Positions 62,723 through 64,000 of a DNA stretch of 64,000 bases are shown here, one piece after another. This DNA comes from Geomonas sp. Red32 (GTDB lineage Bacteria > Desulfobacterota > Desulfuromonadia > Geobacterales > Geobacteraceae): assembly GCF_023652955.1 (NCBI RefSeq), contig NZ_JAKLOY010000012.1, positions 1-64,000 on the forward strand, in the 5' to 3' direction. Made by a program: the position numbers and the translations under genes. A model generated the notes under the pieces. It saw nothing but the letters and a program-made list of their open reading frames with translations. It was not told where the DNA came from and did not search any database. How positions within the stretch are numbered: position 1 is the first letter of the stretch; every line of letters starts with the position of its first letter.

Positions 62723-62860
62723 TCCCTCTTCACTCTGGAATTCCCGGAAGCACCTTCGCAAACGAGGGGCTCGGGCTGGCGGAGACGCTGGATCTTTTGA
62801 TTTCGAACGCGCGACCGGTTGGGTTCACGCTTATCGGGCGCGGGCAAGTGGAAGGATGTA

Positions 62861-63745
62861 ATGGCTGATTGGTTGAACGTGGCGGTGGGTACCTTTACCA
62901 TGCGCCCCTACGTATTTGCGTTTTTCGCGAGCTATCTCGTGGCGGCGGTTTTGCACCTCGGGTGGCGAAAGACTCTCTGGTTCACGGTGGTCGGCTACCT
63001 CATCGCCTTCGCCTCCGAGTTCTCCTCCATCAACAACGGTTTCCCCTACGGCTGGTACTACTACATCGATACCACCAAGAGCCGTGAGCTCTGGATCGCC
63101 GGCGTCCCCTTCTTCGACTCCCTTTCCTACGTCTTTCTCTGCTACTGCAGCTACTGCGCGGCACTGCTGGTGCTGGCACCGGTCAAGCGCGTCAAGGGGG
63201 ACCTGGTCCTTTTGGAAACCGGCCGCATCCGCCGTTCGCTGTCGGCACTTTTGCTCGGTTCCCTCTTCCAGGTTTTCCTCGACATCATCACCGACCCGGT
63301 GGCCCTGCAGGGGCACCGCTGGTTCCTGGGGCAGATCTACGGCTACCGGGAGGCCGGCGTCCATTTCGGGGTGCCCTTCTCCAACTACCTCGGCTGGTGG
63401 CTGGTGAGCGCGGTGATGATCGCCGCCTTGCAGCTGATCGACCGCCTGGTGGGAAAGGGGAAGGAGAAACCGGCCGGGATCGTCCGGGCCCCCTACCGTG
63501 CCCTCTATGCCCCCTTCCTCTACCTCTGCGTGGTCGCCTTCAACCTGTCGGTCACCTGGTACATCGGCGAAAACCTGATGGCCGTCACCGGTGTCTATAT
63601 CTTCACCCTGCCGGTCGTGATGGCGGTGGTCCTTCTGGCCAAGAAGATCAACCGCTACCATAAGGACGAGCTTGCCGATCACCTGCGGGAGTTCCCCTGG
63701 TCTCCTGCCTCCTCGGGTGGGGCAAGCCACGGCTGGGGCGACTGA
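62861..63745 (+). CDS. carotenoid biosynthesis protein (CruF-like)
   Basis: The 294-residue membrane protein has about seven helices. It contains FASEFSSINNGFPYGWYYY, VPFFDSLSYVFLCYCSY, a DPVALQGHRWFLGQIYGY block and GVPFSNYLGWWLVS. These fit the carotenoid synthesis family (CruF, hydratase of carotenoid psi-ends). No other carotenoid genes are in the window. ATG 62861 follows GGAAGGA. Confidence 0.82.
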   Translation: MADWLNVAVGTFTMRPYVFAFFASYLVAAVLHLGWRKTLWFTVVGYLIAFASEFSSINNGFPYGWYYYIDTTKSRELWIAGVPFFDSLSYVFLCYCSYCAALLVLAPVKRVKGDLVLLETGRIRRSLSALLLGSLFQVFLDIITDPVALQGHRWFLGQIYGYREAGVHFGVPFSNYLGWWLVSAVMIAALQLIDRLVGKGKEKPAGIVRAPYRALYAPFLYLCVVAFNLSVTWYIGENLMAVTGVYIFTLPVVMAVVLLAKKINRYHKDELADHLREFPWSPASSGGASHGWGD

Positions 63746-63805
63746 TTGTCTTGCAATTGAGTGGGCCATCCAGCTGCACCGGAATAGGCCTCGACTGGAG
63801 ATGCT

Positions 63806-64000
63806 ATGAACGATGGGAAGCAACGCTGGCAACGCACCTTCATGGAGTTCACCGATGCCCTGTCCCAGCTCGAAGAGGCCATCAAACTGAAGGAGCAGCG
63901 GGAGCTCACCCCCGTGGAGCTGCAGGGGCTCATCAAGACCTTCGAGTTCACCCACCAGCTCGCCTGGAACGCCATGATGGAGTTTTTCGAGTACGAGGGT
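63806..64000 (+). CDS. nucleotidyltransferase substrate-binding protein, HI0074 type (partial)
   Basis: The first 65 residues are in the window. They read RWQRTFMEFTDALSQLEEAI, then LQGLIKTFEFTHQLAWNAMMEFFEYEG. This matches HI0074/HEPN-like proteins, which pair with a minimal nucleotidyltransferase in a toxin-antitoxin-like system. The partner gene is expected downstream of the window. ATG 63806 follows GGAG. Confidence 0.8.
   Translation, partial: MNDGKQRWQRTFMEFTDALSQLEEAIKLKEQRELTPVELQGLIKTFEFTHQLAWNAMMEFFEYEG

Overview
This window looks like a chromosome segment of a Geobacter-type bacterium (Geobacteraceae, Desulfuromonadota). The DNA is GC-rich, and it carries c-type cytochromes, bacteriohemerythrins, many PAS-type sensors and secreted low-complexity proteins. 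It has a T-box leader on leuA and a block of housekeeping genes whose order resembles Geobacter. Species is not assigned. All calls come from reading the sequence, with no database search.

Region 1 (1-9.9 kb): the end of a kdp potassium-uptake operon (kdpB end, kdpC, kdpD, kdpE), then a small secreted protein. A beta-barrel-like outer membrane protein and a set of two PII-like proteins plus an ANTAR-domain RNA-binding regulator follow. The barrel gene and the first PII-like gene have promoters built on the same plan: four TTAAC-like repeats spaced 11, 21 and 11 bp. This is the pattern expected for an OmpR/PhoB-family activator. An exactly phased 21-bp repeat array lies at 8.4-8.7 kb, ahead of a monoheme cytochrome.

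Region 2 (9.9-27.7 kb): accessory and signalling genes. Two divergent hemerythrins are separated by a pair of near-identical palindromes. A reverse-strand sensory set (membrane PAS protein, large PAS histidine kinase, single-domain response regulator) follows. Next come a lipoprotein, an EmrE-like transporter, DUF309, a triheme cytochrome, a membrane-bound TraB/Tiki-like protein overlapping a RuvC-like gene, a glycosyltransferase, three repetitive secreted proteins, a dehydrogenase remnant and a PilZ protein.

Region 3 (27.7-47.0 kb): core genes. These are prs-rplY-pth-ychF, rpsF-rpsR-DUF2232-rplI, then an insertion-like stretch (HEPN-like protein, OB-fold protein, hydrolase, class II ilvC with divergent ilvY), then rpsB-tsf-pyrH-frr-uppS-cdsA-dxr-rseP-tsaB. 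The cdsA gene appears to start at an ATC codon.

Region 4 (47.0-64.0 kb): branched-chain amino acid and phospholipid genes: ilvD-ilvB-ilvN-psd-pssA, then T-box-leuA, a cold-shock gene, a LOG-family gene and leuCD. The ilvC gene is not in this cluster but in region 3. Last come a Trp/Pro-rich repeat protein overlapping mlaE, mlaD without an adjacent mlaF ATPase, a CruF-like carotenoid protein and the start of a HEPN-type substrate-binding protein.

Several families of short palindromic repeats are scattered through the intergenic DNA.
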